Translations under genes and position numbers: made by a program
Assembly: GCF_035762905.1 (NCBI RefSeq)
Contig: NZ_DASUCC010000109.1
Span: 62,001 to 126,000, forward strand
Reading direction: 5' to 3'
DNA length: 64,000 nucleotides
From: DASYTH01 sp035762905
GTDB taxonomy: Bacteria > Actinomycetota > Actinomycetes > Mycobacteriales > Pseudonocardiaceae
In this document: positions 62,066 through 64,000 of the stretch, piece after piece
Layout of the letters: each line of letters starts with the position of its first letter
How positions within the stretch are numbered: position 1 is the first letter of the stretch
The notes under the pieces: model-generated
What the model saw: the letters and a program-made list of their open reading frames with translations, nothing else
Databases searched by the model: none
What the model was told of the DNA's origin: nothing

Positions 62066-63063
62066 TCCGTCGACGCGTACTCGCCCTGACCGCCATACTC
62101 CCGCTGGCCGTGCTCGCGGCCGGCTGCTCCAGCGGCGGCGAACCGGCAGCCGGCCCGGGCCGGATCACCATCGGGTTCAGCGCCTGGCCCGGCTGGTTTC
62201 CCTGGCAGGTCGCGGCCGAGCAGGGCCTGTTCACCAAGCACGGCCTGGACGTCGAACTGAAGTACTTCGACAGCTACACCGACAGCCTGACCGCGCTGTC
62301 CACCGGCAACCTCACCGCCAACAGCCAGACCCTCAACGACACGCTGTCCTCCGTCAGCGGCGGCGCGCAGCAGACCATCGTGCTGGTCAACGACAACTCC
62401 ACCGGCAACGACCAGATCATCGCCGCGCCCGGGATCAACGCCGTTGCGGATCTGAAGGGCAAGCGGGTCGCCGTCGAGCAGGGCACCGTGGATCACTACC
62501 TATTGCTGCTCGCGCTGGAGAAGGCCGGGTTGACCCAGTCCGACATCGAGCTCAAGCCGCTGCTGACCGACGCGGCCGCGGCGGCGTTCGTGGCCGGGCA
62601 GGTGGACGCCGTCGGCGTGTTCGCGCCGTTCACCAGCACCGCGCTGCAACTGCCGGGCAGCAAGGCGATCGCCACGTCGGCCGACTTCCCCGGCGCGATC
62701 CCCGACCACCTGGTGTTCGACGCCGGGTTCGTCCGTGACCACGGCGACACCGTCCAGGCGGTCGTGCAGACCTGGTTCGACACGCTGGCCTGGATCGAAG
62801 TCAACCCGGACAAGGCAATGGACATCATGGCCAAGCGAGCCGGGGTGAGCGCGGCCGACTACCGCGGCTACGACGCCGGCACCACGATCTTCAGCCGGGA
62901 GCAGAACCTGGCCGCGTTCGAATCCGGTGACACGCCGGCAAATCTTGACCACCAGGCCCGCTCGATCGCCGAGTTCCTTGTCGAGGCGAAGCTGGTGGAC
63001 ACCATGCCGCCGCTGGACGGGCTGCTGGAATCACGGTTCGTCCGGGCGGTGGCCGCGTCGTGA
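62062..63063 (+). CDS. ABC transporter substrate-binding lipoprotein (SsuA/TauA/NMT1 type)
   Basis: A 333-residue lipoprotein with lipobox LAAGC at residues 18-22. The mature part begins ITIGFSAWPGWFPWQVAAEQ, the SsuA/ThiY/NMT1 fold used for sulfonates, nitrate and small cations. GKRVAVEQGTVDHYLLLLAL and QVDAVGVFAPF are typical. The ATG overlaps the ureohydrolase stop (ATGA). Given the riboswitch, the ligand is probably guanidine or a guanidine-containing compound. Confidence 0.92.
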   Translation: MIRRRVLALTAILPLAVLAAGCSSGGEPAAGPGRITIGFSAWPGWFPWQVAAEQGLFTKHGLDVELKYFDSYTDSLTALSTGNLTANSQTLNDTLSSVSGGAQQTIVLVNDNSTGNDQIIAAPGINAVADLKGKRVAVEQGTVDHYLLLLALEKAGLTQSDIELKPLLTDAAAAAFVAGQVDAVGVFAPFTSTALQLPGSKAIATSADFPGAIPDHLVFDAGFVRDHGDTVQAVVQTWFDTLAWIEVNPDKAMDIMAKRAGVSAADYRGYDAGTTIFSREQNLAAFESGDTPANLDHQARSIAEFLVEAKLVDTMPPLDGLLESRFVRAVAAS

Positions 63064-63923
63064 CGGTCATGTCGCGGCAGCCGACCGCGGCGGACGGGCG
63101 GGAGAGCTGGCCGAAGCTGCCGCGCCGCCCACCGGCGCGCCGCAGGCCCCGGCTGCTGGCCATCCGGGCGCCCATTCCGCGGCCGGCCCGGTGGGTGCTG
63201 ATGGTCCTGTCCGTCGCAGTGACGCTCGGCCTGTGGCAGGTGGCGAGCCTGCTCATCGACGGGCGACCGGACTTCCTGCCGTCGCCGGGGCAGGCCGTGC
63301 GGGCCGGCGTGGACCTGGCGGTGTCCGGTCAGCTCGGTACCGACATCTGGGCCACGGTCAACCGGGTGCTGCGCGGCTTCGGGCTCGCCGTGCTCGTCTC
63401 GGTGCCGCTGGGCCTGGCCATGGGTTCGTTCCGGGCGGTGGCCGCCGGGCTGGAGCCGGTGATCGGTCTGCTGCGCTACCTTCCGGCCAGCGCGTTCATC
63501 CCACTGCTGATCATCTGGCTCGGGCTCGGTGAGCCGTCCAAGGTGGCTCTGCTGTTCATCGGCACGGTCTTCTTCAACACGCTGATGACCGCGGACGTGG
63601 TGCGACTGGTGCCCGGCGAGCTGATCGACGTGTCCTACACGCTCGGCGCGCGCCGGGGCGAGGTGCTGCGCAAAGTGGTCGTGCCGCACGCGCTGCCGGG
63701 CATGATCGATGCGATCCGGGTCAATGCCGCGGCGGCGTGGAACTTCGTCGTGGTGGCCGAGCTGATCGCCTCGGAGTCCGGGCTGGGCTACCGCATCGTC
63801 CGGGCGCAACGGTTCAACCAGATCGACCGGATCTTCGCCGTGCTGATGGTGATCGCCCTGATCGGCCTGGCGATCGACCTGCTGCTGCGGATGCTGCGGG
63901 ATCGGGTGGGCCGGTGGACATGA
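63060..63923 (+). CDS. ABC transporter permease (SsuC/TauC type)
   Basis: A 287-residue inner-membrane permease with about six helices. The cytoplasmic EAA loop reads YTLGARRGEVLRKVVVPHAL with PGMIDAIRVNAAAAWNFVVV after it, the BPD_transp_1 signature. The first 40 residues are Arg/Pro-rich and cytoplasmic. GTG 63060 overlaps the stop of the binding-protein gene (GTGA). Confidence 0.93.
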   Translation: MTVMSRQPTAADGRESWPKLPRRPPARRRPRLLAIRAPIPRPARWVLMVLSVAVTLGLWQVASLLIDGRPDFLPSPGQAVRAGVDLAVSGQLGTDIWATVNRVLRGFGLAVLVSVPLGLAMGSFRAVAAGLEPVIGLLRYLPASAFIPLLIIWLGLGEPSKVALLFIGTVFFNTLMTADVVRLVPGELIDVSYTLGARRGEVLRKVVVPHALPGMIDAIRVNAAAAWNFVVVAELIASESGLGYRIVRAQRFNQIDRIFAVLMVIALIGLAIDLLLRMLRDRVGRWT

Positions 63924-64000
63924 CCATGCTCTGCCTGTCCGGGGTGGGCCGGCGCTTCGCCCGGCGCGGTGGCGAGGTGCTCGCCTTGGACGGCATCGAC
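63920..64000 (+). CDS. ABC transporter ATP-binding protein (3' truncated by window edge)
   Basis: Only the first 27 codons are visible: MTMLCLSGVGRRFARRGGEV and LALDGID, the first strands of an ABC ATPase before the Walker A motif. The ATG overlaps the permease stop (ATGA). It completes the importer by position. Confidence 0.8.
   Translation, partial: MTMLCLSGVGRRFARRGGEVLALDGID

Overview
The window is high-GC DNA with short intergenic gaps, frequent ATGA/GTGA start-stop overlaps, many GTG starts, SARP, ROK, PadR, StrR-type and LAL-type regulators, and secreted polysaccharide-degrading enzymes with ricin-type lectin modules. This points to a soil actinomycete, perhaps of the Pseudonocardiales, although the exact taxon cannot be fixed from the sequence alone.

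Layout. 1-5.3 kb holds a 5'-truncated GH78 rhamnosidase, a lipoprotein/cytochrome b561 pair and a YbjN-like gene. 5.5-16.2 kb is the most unusual region. A sigma-54 (RpoN-family) factor and a GAFTGA-type AAA+ enhancer-binding activator form a two-gene operon. They sit beside a consensus -24/-12 promoter (TGGCACGGAAATTGCAT), which faces a seven-gene operon. That operon encodes two related proteins with acidic N-termini and glycine-rich cores, an HEVGH metalloprotease-like protein, a large unknown protein, an AONS-like PLP enzyme, an M20 peptidase and an amidohydrolase. Sigma-54 is generally regarded as absent from Actinobacteria, so this looks like a self-contained sigma-54 regulon and is the best candidate for an undescribed system.

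16.6-26 kb contains a PadR/TPR/TIM-barrel operon, an orphan StrR-like regulator, a frameshifted folD remnant, a GT87 mannosyltransferase, and an internally deleted ornithine-cyclodeaminase gene coupled to an FAD amine oxidase. 26-42.3 kb is a carbohydrate region. A ROK regulator precedes a giant ThuA/sorbosone-dehydrogenase exoprotein. A convergent six-gene operon (GH10 xylanase, GH43, GH29 fucosidase, GH54 arabinofuranosidase, SGNH esterase, ROK regulator) lies downstream of a perfect CebR-type box.

43.6-51.9 kb is a probable insertion: a DUF429 gene is split, and its two halves share an 86-bp imperfect direct repeat. Between them lie a truncated ECF sigma gene, a small secreted protein, a SARP/NB-ARC/TPR regulator, and a three-gene cassette (small membrane protein, PrsW-like intramembrane protease, secreted Ala-rich protein with a PD-(D/E)xK-like end). 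52-60.7 kb carries a LuxR/LAL regulator, an EEP-family phosphatase, RidA, an acyl-CoA ligase, and debris of tyrosine integrases, a tRNA-Lys 3' end and a tannase gene.

60.8-64 kb is a guanidine utilisation operon: a guanidine-I (ykkC) riboswitch, a ureohydrolase resembling the Ni-dependent guanidine hydrolase clade, and an SsuA/TauA-type ABC importer that runs off the window.
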